Below are positions 11,441 to 21,719 of a stretch of DNA of 64,000 bases, one piece after another. How positions within the stretch are numbered: the first letter of the stretch is position 1; each line of letters opens with the position of its first letter. Origin of the DNA: Anastrepha obliqua (lineage: Eukaryota > Arthropoda > Insecta > Diptera > Tephritidae); contig NC_072897.1 in assembly GCF_027943255.1 (NCBI RefSeq), positions 45,668,044 to 45,732,043 on the forward strand. The letters run 5' to 3'. Under the pieces are notes generated by a model that was not told the origin of the DNA, did not search any database, and saw only the letters and a program-made list of their open reading frames with translations. Position numbers and translations under genes: made by a program.

Positions 11441-13878
11441 TTTCACAAAAAATACTTTTTTTAACTTTTAAAAATGTTGTTAGCAAAGAATTTCAATACA
11501 ATCGGTTTTTCTTTTATTTTGATTTGCTGTATCAGCTGAGAAAAAATTATCTATTGTAAATGCGTCGAGCGATCGAAATTCACAATAGTCCTATTCTTCA
11601 ACGAATGAGCACTATAATACCAAATGAAAATTCGTTCGATCAGCACTTTCGACTCCAGTCGAAGAACGAATGTTGCTCATAATAAGGGCCATAGTTCTTG
11701 CGTGCTCGGTGCAGAGTAATTTGTTGCACAAAAAACATCCTTTTTTGGTGCGTCTATTTTTTCGCCTGGGACACAATGCGCAAAATCCATTATTTTCAGA
11801 GGCTTCTAAATCTTCATTGTTTGGCACTATATGAGATATAATTTCTTTTAATGAGCTTGTAAGTGTTTTGATAGTCTGACGACGTACAATATTTGGCTTT
11901 ATAGGCTCCAAAGCAATTTCTTTCAAAAATGATTTGGGTATTGCATTTACCTTCTGCTCAAATACGAACGAGACGTTATCAATAAAACGGTCCGCGGATG
12001 ACATATGGCAAAAATAAATTTTTTGTTTTTTAGTAGGACTGTTATAAGCTTACATGGCAAATTTCAGCGTGATATGTCACATATGTAGTTTGTTTTCTGT
12101 GCTACTGTAAACAAGTCAAGCTCGAGTGTGTTCTTCGAATTTAACGATGGAAGAATTTAACGATAAGAAGGTATAAATAATCTGGGCGTTTATACCAGCA
12201 ATATTAATAATTGTAGAGAATAGTCGCATGGGCCACCTACGAGTAGTTCTGGATACCGAATAAGTTTCCTTCATCTGGTCCACAGTATCTACTCCACCCT
12301 TTGTGTGGTTATAAAATGTTATAATTTCGGGTTTGATTTTGTCACCCATTTCATCATCTATTCCGTCGTCGGTATGAAAAGAAGATAACAAAAGTACAAT
12401 TTTCTTATCTTTCTTTTTTGGAATATGCGAGACAATAGTTTTGTTTTCACCAAAACCAAATACGTTATGAGGTACTGGTCTTTCTCTTGTCGAAATGAAT
12501 TGACGAGGAATTTCCTTCTTATTTTTTCTTCATGTACCAACAGCTGTCGTCCTGTAGTTTTTGTAAAGATCATCAACCAGGCGTATGGACTTAAAGTAAT
12601 TGTCCATTGTTAAATTTCTGCCTGTATTTAATATTGGAGCAGCAATTCTTTTGACGATACTAGCAGGTGAATTATCTAACTGATAAGGTCCAGGTGGCTG
12701 TTTTCCGCAGTATATTTCCATTTTATAAGTGTAAAACGTCCTTGAATCAACCAATGCGTTGATTTTTGATCCGTACTTAGCTGGCTTATTAGGCATATAA
12801 ATTCGGAACTTACACCTTCCTCGAAAAGATTCCAGCATTTCGTCAATGGTGCAGTATTCTCCAGGAATAAAATGTTCGGAACAATAGCGATAAAATTCTT
12901 CAAATATTTCTCTAAACGCTGCAAGATTATCTAATTGGGATCTGGCTAAACAAGACGAATTTTCATCGAAACGAATCACACGGACTAGGAATAAAAAATG
13001 CTTGATCGACATTGTTGCTCTGAAAATATCTGGAGCAGTTCCATCATCTAGCCAAAGCTCCTTTAAATTTGAATGGTTAAATTTTTTTAATCCAGCCATA
13101 TACAAAATTCCAATAAATGCTTTCATCTGCGCCAAATCTGTTTCCTTGCAATCCCTGTACAAATCAGTCACTTTTTGAATGTACATATTTGTGTATGTTA
13201 CAAATTTTAGTAAAGTATCTTTCAAAAATAGTGAGAGGCATTGTGAAGGGGTTATAGCGTCTTTCGCTGTGCCCTTAACTCCTGGAAGATGTGTAACTAT
13301 GTTACAGCGTCTAGTACGTTTATTGCGAGGGGGTACATCCATAGCCCATTTTGTACACATATCTTTTCCCAAATAAAATTCATCTTGATCAAAACCTGCG
13401 TCGGTATCAGAAGATTGTTCTGTGTCACTTTGGTGATCAGTGTGTTCACTTTCACAATCACTTTCCTCAAAATCTTCTTCCACGTCGTCCTCGTCATCCA
13501 AAATTTCGTCCAACCAAGATGGAATTTGTGAGGTGTCATTTGCCAGACGACGACGTTTGCTATTAGTTTCCATTATTTTGTTAAAAAATTTACCTAAATA
13601 AGTATAAAGAGAAATTATACGCGTTTATTGCAAAAAAAAATGTATTAAAATACTTACGTAGTTAGACGCGCAATGAGCAAAATGCCGCACATATAAAGTA
13701 AACCAATATCTTCGATCTCTATTCGCACACTATACACTTCGAATGCTTCTTATTGCAAAGACAAATAATTTACTTAAAGGTACTGAACGCCGTTATTCTA
13801 AGACTAACAGTAAACATTGAAAATTTGGCAATTTTAAAATTGCGTGAGCGAATTGCTCATAGCGCGCCTTCTGAAGGG

Positions 13879-13882
13879 TTAA
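13879..13882. repeat. TTAA target-site duplication, right of piggyBac
   Basis: This TTAA is the partner of the TTAA at 10015-10018. Confidence 0.95.
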
Positions 13883-15010
13883 GGCCCCATCGAAAGCTAT
13901 AATCTTGTATTGCTTTGACCATATCCTGTAGGTCGGTCGGAGAAGCACTAAGGCGTCAGCGTACATTAGAAGCATAATGCAACGGTTAGCCACATTTATT
14001 CCTCCCGGTTGAAATTCGTTTCAGTCATTTCAGTAAAAGGAAAACGCGATCGGACTTAACAGACTAACTCCTTGATTTACAAAAAATGAGGGGGAGAGTT
14101 CTTCTTGCAGCTAAATCTGGATTGTTGTATCTTCGTACAAAAGTTTGAGAATATCGATTATATGGCTCGAAAGGCCATAAGATGCTAGTTTACAAAAAAG
14201 CTTACCTCGCGAGATATGTACTATAGTAGTATCAAATGAACAAGAAAAGTCAACAAAAAATGCAAAAGTTTGCTTCTTAGCCTTAAAGTTTAGATACACA
14301 ATTGAAGACAAGTTAAAAATATTATTTTTTGTTGAGTATCTTCTCCGAAAACGTGCTTGAAATTCAGTAATTAGTTTGTACACATTCGCCCAAGCATGGA
14401 TGCGTGTTAAAGGAAGGCCAGTAAAGGTTTTTACAAAGTATCAAGCAGGGAAAGGCCCCTATAATTTTAGGTAAGACACGAATCTCTATTTTGAACAGAC
14501 AAACAATTACGGATTTTCAGAAAGAGGTTCGATTTTTTGTTTTTTTAATATTGTGGTGAAAATTTATAATACTATATTTTGTACGAAAAGCTTTCAGCTG
14601 CATATTTATAAAATTTGTAACTTATACGATCTAGGGTACAGGCTTTATTGTTTTTTGCTTCCTGTAACACAAATTTTAGCTCATGTATATCAAAAAGCGC
14701 ATACGTGGTCCAATGTATAAGAAGCCCGCCATCCTGGCGAAACAATTAAGATTTGAAATGGTCGTAAAATTCAGATAGTGAAGGGCAAGACGCCGCCATT
14801 CACAATTGTCGATCTAATCTTTCTAATTACACTGCCACTCAAGTTTCTTCTGAATGCAGAATTTGTTCTAAATGGTTCGGTAGTTTAAATATTTTACCCT
14901 GTCTGAGTCTAACTTAGGGTTACTTTTGACAAACTCAAAGGTTAAAGGTATGCGTTCCGAAAAAACTTTGCTTCCAACATAGGATTCTTAAAAAAAAGGG
15001 AGTAGGTCAA
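13883..15010 (-). pseudogene. N-terminal and central part of the L2/CR1-like reverse transcriptase
   Basis: Reading leftward: a block like NNKACTLDRISYKFYKYA (near 14605-14670; intact relatives read APGLDR), a NYRGLSLLDTL block (near 14430-14480), TEFQARFRRRYSTKNNIFNL and FFVDFSCSFD (14111-14383), then LMYADALVLL (near 13930-13960). The last is the YADD site with the second Asp changed to Ala. One frameshift lies just after it, and the frame then reaches the TTAA at 13879-13882, where piggyBac interrupts it. Several stops and frameshifts mark it as dead. Confidence 0.75.
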
Positions 15011-15099
15011 AGGAGCATATTCCGTAATCAATGAAAGAGCAGCCAGCAGCACCACAAAATATAAATTAGCCAAACGCGCTCAAGTTGTTGAGCTAGTTT

Positions 15100-15312
15100 T
15101 TAAGGACCTCCTTTCTTAATTTGGCATATTTCTTCTTTGAGTGCTTTGTTTTCTTCAGCTAACTTCTTTACTCGTTCCCCTAGGTCCTCCAACTTCATGT
15201 TAACCGCAGAAAGGTCACTTTTGTAGCAATTTCTGCAGCTTCTCAAGCCAACATGCATTAGTCGCACAAATTCAGTCGCCAAACTACCAACAGGTGACAT
15301 TTCGAGTAGCAA
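15100..15312 (-). CDS. Short coiled-coil ORF, possible ORF1 remnant of the L2/CR1-like element
   Basis: The 70-residue frame has a clear heptad pattern in its second half (LSAVNMKLEDLGERV, then KKLAEENKALKEEI), typical of coiled-coil trimerisation regions in first ORFs of CR1/L2/L1-type elements. It lies just upstream, in the same orientation, of the RT remnants. The SINE at 15342-15484 begins some 30 bases further upstream, so the ORF1 start may be lost. Assignment rests on position and coiled coil only. Confidence 0.4.
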   Translation of the reverse strand: MLLEMSPVGSLATEFVRLMHVGLRSCRNCYKSDLSAVNMKLEDLGERVKKLAEENKALKEEICQIKKGGP

Positions 15313-15341
15313 TCTATCAGAGTGAGATGCTTTGCTGCTGG

Positions 15342-15484
15342 GGGTTTGCCATTGCCTGTCGAGGGGCGACCGCTATTAGAAAAAACTTTTTCTTCTTTTT
15401 AGTGTTTCACCCAGATTCGAGCCTACGTTCTCTCTGAATTCCGAATGGTAGTCACGCACCAACCCATTCGGTTACGGCGACCGA
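15342..15484 (-). mobile_element. tRNA-derived SINE, copy 1, 3'-truncated
   Basis: In minus orientation the tRNA-like head (from about 15484) has a TAACCGAATGGGTTGGTGCG box A region and a B-box-like GGCTCGAATCT (near 15416). The body includes GAAAAAGTTTTTTCTAATAG and CGGTCGCCCCTCGAC. It stops at GGCAAACC (15342) and lacks the remaining two thirds. The family is best seen at 47798-48115. Confidence 0.85.
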
Positions 15485-15734
15485 ATAATTGCTCATCCAA
15501 AAACCCAACAGTTTAAGACAATTTTAAATGTGTCACAAGTCGAAATTCGTCTTGTCGTAAACAAAAACAAGAACTCCAGAGAGCAGCAACAGCGGGATCA
15601 CAAATAAATATCAACGTTTTACGAATGCCATTGAATTTAAGTTCATCTATTAATAATTCGATGTCCTTGCACCCATTTGAAAAATATATTAAAATATTAC
15701 GATACTTCGCATAATAGTTTTTGGCATTCAACCT
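15485..15734. other. Spacer between SINE and LOA remnant
   Basis: A 72-residue minus frame (15513-15731) resembles no protein that I know. It may be unrecognisable retrotransposon sequence. Confidence 0.35.
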
Positions 15735-17900
15735 CCGTTTTTGACGAGACTATCCTGATTATCCGAGTAGATATAGTAGTTAAGTGTCTTTTCTTGAAGA
15801 ACAATAAGCCCCCTCTTAGCGTGATAACTTCTGCCTAAAAGATCCTACAGTGTTTAACTAAGCGAAAGGATGCACTGATGTCCAGCCAGAGTAAACTCCT
15901 CCATCTATACGTTCATCAAAGCTTAAATCCGTCAGTAAATATGCTTACTCTATTTTCATCATCTACCGTACTTCTGTCCCAGTCCTCTTTAGAAGGAACA
16001 TTATGGTAAAGTGTTGATTAATATGGAGCTCTACATTGTAACATTAAATGTTTTTAGTGTTCTTTAGACGGCGAGTTCACTGAGCCTCAACGTTGACTCG
16101 GTAGCTAGTTGCTTACCATGTAAATCATTTGGCAATAAATATAAAATTTCGTTTAGTGTTGTTGGGAGTGGTTCTAAGAGCTCTTGCTGTTCTTTGCATA
16201 CGAGATAATCTACGCACAATAATATATGCATCAAGTGCCGGCCACCATACTAATATACCGTACAGAAAAATCGGTCTTGAATACGACCGTACAACCGGTA
16301 TACTTTTTTCGGAGATAAACCCCAAGTTAACGCTGTGGTTTTCTTGCATGAGTAAAGTACTGTTGAGGCTTTCCTCTTTCTGTCTTCTACATTTAAAATC
16401 CCATGTAGCTCTCTATCTAATATAAAGCCTAGGTAGCGAGCACTATCGCTGATTCCATTCAATATCGGGGGTCTTACACACGGTAAGCGATATTTCCTAG
16501 TAAAGTATACGAGTTTAGTCTTAGTAGCATTTACACTTAGTCCATGTGACGTTGACCATTTGTCTACTTAGCTTAATAAGCTCTGCATAATTTCGCCGAG
16601 TGTGTTCGGAAATTTCCCTCTTATAGCTAAAGCAACATTATCTGCATAAGTAACAATGCATGTTCTCCTCTCTTCAAGGCTCTTCAGCAATTCATTCCAT
16701 GTCAGACCCCAGGGGAGTGTAGACAGTGCGACACCTTAAGAGGTGCCTCTGCCTGTGGGATAAAAACCACTTTAACTTCTTTCCATAGTCAGGGAATGTG
16801 ATGTAACGCATTTTTGAAAATGGTTTTTAACCAGTTCATAATATCCCTGTGTGAAAATTGAAGCTGGGCTGGGAAGATCCCATTTGGCCCCAGCGACTAA
16901 TATGGTTTGAATGACTTTACGGCCCAAGTCGTGCTGGCCTTGGTAATGATGTTTAAAATTTCGGGTTCTGCCTCCAGGTTGCAAGCAATTTCCATTTGTC
17001 CATTTTTTGGGTTCTCAAGAAAATGCGTATTTAATAACAAATCTAGAGAGTCTTCACTAGAAACCAACTTCTGTCATATTTCGTAGGTATCCTATTGTGG
17101 GAGTGGAGTTTGTAAGTTCTTTGCGTAATTGAGATACGTCAGCGGTGCTCTCAATGTCACCGCAGAAAGATCTCCACGAAATTCTTTTTGCTTTTCCCAA
17201 TTCCTTCTTATATAATTTAAGCTTATCCTGGTAACAGTTTCATTCGCTCTCAATGCGTAACTGCGGGACTAAACTAAACTAAACCCTAGAATTTACTTTA
17301 AGCTTACTTAGCGTTGGGGACCAACAACGGGATTGTTTCCTTCTTTTAGCAAGCCTTATTAAGCGATCTTGTGCTCGATTAGGTAAACGTCCTAACAAGA
17401 TTATATAGAGATTTGGTATTGTTAGGGGTAAATGGTGAATGCAGAGGAAGATTTCTTATTAGCTCACTATTATAAATCTGTTAGTCAGCTTTCCTATGAT
17501 ATATTTATTGGCAGAGGCGTATCCTCTGAAAGGTTACTTCAGTGTAACGATGGTCCGAGAATGAGCACACACCTGCCAATGCGAGAAAGTCGGAAGTTCT
17601 TAGTCAAAAGAAGAAGAACTTGCATCGGCAAATTTCGTTTCTGTGTTATCATTTGCTCCTTCAATTTGAACGAACTGCCATTCATTCATGAGGAGTACTG
17701 GGTTGACGTTCAGTTTGACGCCAGGATACCGCTCACCCACTTCCGAGATGGCAGTTTCATACATTTCAGCCGATCTGTTATCGCTGCAGGCTTTAATTTT
17801 GACTTGTTCCTGATATCAGCCCACATCCTCGCAGCTTGGTGGGGAACCCACAAAATTGGGTTGTTGTTATGCACTTCCGATAGAGAAAATTGTCTTCTAT
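15735..17900 (-). mobile_element. LOA/I-like non-LTR retrotransposon remnant
   Basis: On the minus strand, in order from high to low coordinates: a possible ORF1 or endonuclease remnant (17500-17900, poorly readable); the endonuclease-RT linker SRCWSPTLSKLK (near 17290-17330) with KKELGKAKRISWRSFCGDIE (near 17145-17215), which parallels KKEIRKAKIESWKDFCSSME of element 1; RT C-terminal blocks SARYLGFILDRELHG and CKKTTALTWGLSP (16250-16462) and a TRPIFLYGILVWWPALD-like block (16125-16349); and an RNase H strand YIYSDNQDSLVK (near 15740-15780). Stops and frameshifts are frequent, and most of the endonuclease and the RT catalytic part are lost. Confidence 0.65.
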
Positions 17901-18255
17901 CGAATTAGCACTGATGTGTACAATATTTACAAAATAATCACTATTATTTGTAAAATAATTTATTCGCAGTGGATCTTTCACTTTATTTCGGTTCAAGGTT
18001 TACTAGCTAAACCTACTAAATGAATGGATGTGATACCAAAGATACCATTGATGCTATTTTTTTATTTTTGGATTACAATATTGCATTTTCTTTGTAAATC
18101 CGGGCTTGGCAGCTAGACGACTAAGGTCACTGGGCGCTCCTTTCTTCCTCCATTATATCAACAGCTCTGGCTGGCTGTAGATATCTGCCTGTTGGAGGTC
18201 TCCTAATGAGGAGTGCCAGACCGGAACTTCCACAATTTCACCTACCTACAATACT
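17901..18255. other. Spacer, no gene recognised
   Basis: Mixed AT-rich and GC-richer stretch. The part at 18100-18235 resembles leader or coding debris of a retrotransposon, but I cannot assign a frame. Confidence 0.35.
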
Positions 18256-19470
18256 ACAAACTCACTTTCGACAAAAACTAACATTTCAGTAATATCCATA
18301 GACTTCGAAAAAACATTTGACAGAATTGGTTGGCATTCAATTATTCAACAACTTCTTAACTGAAAAGTTGGCCAAAAAATTATTAACATGTGTATTAAGA
18401 GATTTCTCACTAACAGGAATATAAGAGGGCATGTTAGTTAATTATATTCTAAACGGTATCCATTATACAAAGGGAGCTGTAGAGCGTTATTCCTGGTGCC
18501 AAGGCAACAGAAAAGTTCTTCATAATTGTAGAAAACATAGTGCAAAGTCAAACTACTTGAGTAAGTAAACCAGGCCGCCATAGCCGAATGGGTTGGTGCG
18601 TGATTACCATTCGGAATTCACAGAGAGAACGTTGGTTCGAATCTCGGTAAAACCAAAATTAATAAAAATATTTTTCTACTAGCGGTCGCCCCTCGGCAGG
18701 CAATGGCAAACCTCCGAAGGTATTTCTGCCATGAAAAAGCTCCTCATAAAAATATCTAAAAATCATTTGTAAACCGATTAAACTTATTTAAATGCCTTAC
18801 TATGCAGTTTTTACAACTATTCTCATCTTACATAATCCTTCAGATAGTAAAAGCTTTATCTTATCAAACATCGGTTATGGGCTTCCTATTTAGGGACAAG
18901 CAGCAAAAGCAGACATGCGAGCATTGGAGACAGCTTAGGTGCTTTCCCATCAACACATGTTACCAACATCTTGGTAGAATCTTGAATTCCAACGGTCAAA
19001 CAGAGGATGAACGTGCTAACCGCCAACCTTATTCACAAAAAAATAACGCTTAAAGAGCGTAATATCTTAACTCGGAACATCTCAAAATTTCCATCAGAAA
19101 TAGACGGCATTACTATCCAAGCTCGTGAGCTGGGCTGAAGCATGACTTCCCACAAATGCTGTTTTTTCGGGACGAACGTAGACATTTTTGACGTTAGATA
19201 AAAAACGATCTTTACGCTTCTTTACGATCAAAACCTCACATATACACCTTCAAATCACCAGTATATTACTAGAACGAACTCAAGAATATTATCAGAAGCC
19301 ATTTCGATTAACTCCATACTCTAATATAAATCGTTTCAGTAACGCCGTATCTGTTCTGGCCGTACATCGACGCTTATTTGTTTTTAAACAGCCGAAGACG
19401 CTCCCTCTCAATAATATTCGTAACAAAATCGTATCGGTAAACAGATTTTTACGATGATGAAATTTTTCAC
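18256..19470 (+). mobile_element. Jockey-like reverse transcriptase remnant, holding a SINE
   Basis: On the plus strand RT blocks appear in order: ISIDFEKTFDRIGWHSIIQQ (near 18290-18350, the FxxAFD motif with a changed residue), KIINMCIKRFLTNRNIRGHV (18380-18440) and FFIIVENIVQSQTT (near 18515-18560, the stretch after YADD). After the SINE come pieces such as LQIVKALSYQTSVMG (18835-18885) and a 19188-19457 frame with RLTPYSNINRFSNAVSVLA. The pattern fits the Jockey clade. No endonuclease is left and frames are broken throughout. Confidence 0.55.
18572..18757 (+). mobile_element. tRNA-derived SINE, copy 2, 3'-truncated
   Basis: The head CGCCATAGCCGAATGGGTTG (near 18575) contains box A. The B box GGTTCGAATCT is at 18634-18644, close to the Pol III consensus. 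The body runs to CTCATAAAAATATCT (18757) and then stops matching. It lies inside the Jockey-like remnant. Confidence 0.85.
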
Positions 19471-19605
19471 AATGCAAGCGGTAGTTAGTATAGCAGTGAT
19501 CTCACACGCTGAATGTTACTGTACTCGTATATGATACTTCTTAGTCTTTTCAACAATTCTCCCAGATTTTTTTTTAAGAAATAATATTATACCGTTATAA
19601 TCAAG

Positions 19606-20235
19606 ATGAGTGAGACTAATAATGTGCGTGCGGAAAGCGGTGATGATTCTTCAATACGATTTATCAACAGAAATTCTGGGTTAAGAAGACGTTTATCGTT
19701 TTCCTCGCATACATCGGATTGCAATAGTACAAACACATTGATTGGGAGAAAAAGAAGTCCTAATCCTGTTAAATGGATACGAAATTTATAAAAGCATAAC
19801 ATTTTTCCACCAGAGGATTGGTACCATATAATCAAAACATGTAAAAAGAAAGCGCCCTTTCATTTAATCCAAATGACTCACCAAGATTTTTTGTCAACAA
19901 AACTTTTAGAACAGTCTATCATTAAGTAATTGTCATAGGGCTTCCAGTAAATTGGCTTAAAATAAAGTTAGAAAGGTCCAAACCCTAACTCATAAAATTC
20001 AAATTTGACTATAATGAAGATGCAGAATTCCAAGCCATTAATATAAGAAAATCTTTAGTGGGTAGACCTTGAAAAATATAGCTCAGCCTTTATTATATCT
20101 TCAAGGTAGAACTGTCACAAAGAAAAACTGGAGAGACATGATGGACCTGCTAAAATTCATTCCTCCTGTTAAACATGATTACTATTAGAACTTGTCAACA
20201 ATTGCTGAATCATTCCAAAGAATAATGGCACTTAC
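19606..20235 (+). pseudogene. Internally deleted multicopy transposon gene (N-terminus joined to C-terminus)
   Basis: The start at 19606 opens 61 residues ending RKRSPNPVKWIRNL, the kind of basic N-terminus (RNP.KW.RN) that opens proteins of a many-copy insect and cnidarian family. After a stop the sequence resumes with FPPEDWYHIIKTCKKKAPFH, an MTHQDFLSTKLLEQS block, FDYNEDAEFQAINIRKSLVG, and a DLLKFIPPVKHDYY-like end near 20140-20190; these are the C-terminal blocks of the same family. The middle is absent. The gene at 1-1385 may be a related copy. No TIRs were found. Confidence 0.5.
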
Positions 20236-21054
20236 ATAAAGCTGCTATAAATTAATTACAAAAATTATTTTATAACCGAACTTCCAACATTCATTTTTAT
20301 GGAAAAGCTGTGATAAGAATGTATAATAACTAACTTTTTATGTAATAAAAACTTAAAAATCAAAAGACTAAATTTAACTTTATTACTTTTTTCAGTTGCC
20401 AAATTAATTAACTCCATTAGTCACATAAGAACTGTAACATTACTGACGATTTTTTGTTGGCTATTCTTTCTTATTAATTTTATATACCGTTAGATGAAAG
20501 CTATATCTGCAATTATGCATTCCAAATTATATATTTGAATTCATATTATCAGAGGAATTTTTAAAAACAATATACATTACTTCATCGCGTTTCTTAACTT
20601 TTCGTTTTATGGAGTTATTCGATGTGTGCACTGAGCGGCTCATATAATATGACCAATTCAATTTCTTATATTTTTATCATCAGTTTAAGTCTAATAACTT
20701 GTGTTTCTAATGTTTAAACTTTTAAAGATAAATGATTTAAAAATAAGTACACACTTTACGAAACTTAAATTAATTACTAAGAAAAGTAAAATCTACAGAA
20801 CGAAACAAGTATAAGACCAATAAATATATTTAAAATAAACAAATAGAGTTCTTGGGGTTGGACTGTAATTTGGAGCTTATTAATTTATTTTGGATCTTCC
20901 TTTGATTACAACTTGTTGAAGTCGTCGAGTTATCGATTTGATTAAGTTTTTTATAGCATGTCATGCAAATACTATATTAAAATATGCAAGAGTACGAGAG
21001 TTCCCATATTGTGCGCCACAAGATTGGAGTAAAAGAATAACTGGCTTTCTGGGA
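20236..21054. other. AT-rich spacer, nothing seen
   Basis: About 800 bases of AT-rich sequence without a coding signature, RNA gene or clear repeat. Confidence 0.5.
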
Positions 21055-21715
21055 GCGCTCTGACTTTTCCTGCGCATTGCAGCATCGCAGGCTCTAGCAG
21101 CTCCGCCTGTAGATCCACATCGTTGGTGCTAGTTGGGTTCTCCTCTAGCATGATTTGAAACAGCTCTTTGTCAAGCGCCTCTTCCAGCCGTTATTCTGTA
21201 TTTTCCATGCGTAAAATCCATCATAATGGCAAGGTGGTCCCAGCATGTGTAAAAATCACACACTTGCCAGCTTTCAGATCGTACTCAAGGCATCACCCCT
21301 TTTATTGGTGTATCTGCTACCCCATTCCAAGGCCAACGCATTAAAATCTACCGGAATCACATTTGGTGTGGTACCACGAGCGTTTTGCGAAAGTTCATCC
21401 AGCAGGTTTTCGAACTCTGTTGCGTCAAATTCGGTGGTGCGTAGCAACTGTAGAAATAGGTGCCACATATTTTTGCTCGGGTATAATAATCACTGTCGGT
21501 GCGGCTTGTCCTGCAGGGCATTTCCTCCACCGGCCCACATAGCAGCTTTAATTTTCCTGTCCGAGACCAACGTTCCGACGTTTAGGTTTTTATGCTGGTC
21601 GCTGACTAGCATCCACCTTATTTTCGTACATCCTTTGTCTAAGCAGCTCTTTTATTATTAGAAGGCCATTACGCACTGCGACCAGAGTTGATCTATTGTG
21701 CAAGACCTATTTTGT
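21055..21715 (-). pseudogene. R1-like endonuclease fragment
   Basis: The minus frame at 21274-21468 has FDATEFENLLDELSQNARGT, PNVIPVDFNALALEWGSRY and TNKRGDAL, the central AP-endonuclease block of R1-clade elements (relatives read GDFNAWA.EWGS). Upstream, LISDKDINSHKNLNVGTLVS and KIKAAMWAGG-like residues (21490-21610) fit the earlier endonuclease strands. Downstream, near 21060-21200, LEEALDKELFQIMLEENP fits the endonuclease-RT linker. It abuts the 3' end of the next element and is not the endonuclease missing from that element, because the order is wrong. Confidence 0.65.
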
Positions 21716-21719
21716 AACC

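Larger units (their letters stand above)
10365..11690. mobile_element. Two-gene PIF/Harbinger-type element nested in piggyBac
   Basis: Ends are inverted: left GGCCCCTATTATGAG (from 10365), right, read inward, GGCCCTTATTATGAG (to 11690), with similarity continuing patchily for about 100 bases and both arms rich in TCGA/CGAA. The three bases ATA flank both sides (10362-10364, 11691-11693). Removing the element and one ATA restores the piggyBac tail frame, which supports this boundary. Inside are a Myb/SANT-like gene (+) and a shortened Harbinger transposase (-), the two-gene plan of this superfamily. ATA is unusual, since TWA (TTA or TAA) is typical. Confidence 0.8.
10312..13573 (-). pseudogene. 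piggyBac transposase, frameshifted and split by Harbinger
   Basis: The start at 13573 opens a 347-residue frame with an acidic N-terminus (residues 20-60), then the DDE_Tnp_1_7 core. Catalytic Asp candidates are kept: D244 in [11 protein letters not shown]324 in LTMDNYFKS, and the third in KGGVDTVDQM (12116-12391 frame). One frameshift lies near 12535 and another near 12365-12390. A break near 12100-12190 separates the last core part from the C-terminal piece (11694-12004), which holds a Cys-rich tail [11 protein letters not shown]...[13 protein letters not shown]. The nested element interrupts the tail; on its far side (10312-10364) the sequence goes on with CPTCFDC and stops. It resembles a RING/PHD-like piggyBac tail split late in its life. 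Confidence 0.85.
10019..13878 (-). mobile_element. piggyBac DNA transposon, 3,860 bases including a nested Harbinger
   Basis: The ends are inverted repeats: left CCCTCGAGATGGCGCGCC (10019-10036), right, read inward, CCCTTCAGAAGGCGCGCT (13861-13878), matching at most positions. Further in lie related GAGCATTTTGCTCAC-like (near 10064) and GAGCGAATTGCTCA-like (near 13845) subterminal motifs. TTAA flanks both sides. Without the nested element (10365-11690) it is about 2.5 kb, a normal piggyBac size. It carries one transposase gene on the minus strand. Confidence 0.95.
9377..15312 (-). mobile_element. L2/CR1-like non-LTR retrotransposon, split by piggyBac
   Basis: RT pieces in the same orientation lie on both sides of the piggyBac element: N-terminal and central RT at 13883-15010, C-terminal RT at 9368-10014. 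Removing 10019-13878 and one TTAA copy joins them in a single reading frame in the middle of the RT domain. A coiled-coil ORF at 15100-15312 lies where ORF1 should be. The clade is judged from the C-terminal KILFYGAQVWGV block and the FFVDFSCSFD block; Jockey or CR1 placement would need a tree. The 5' end is unclear and may extend past the SINE at 15342-15484. Confidence 0.7.

Noticed and set aside
13179..13566. Plus frames opposite the piggyBac N-terminus
   Set aside because: Shadows of the 347-residue transposase frame.
17432..17908. Plus-strand frame of 158 residues
   Set aside because: The minus strand here reads as retrotransposon debris in line with the LOA remnant; the plus frame resembles no protein and has odd composition.
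21245..21661. Plus-strand frame of 138 residues
   Set aside because: Antisense shadow of the R1-like endonuclease fragment.
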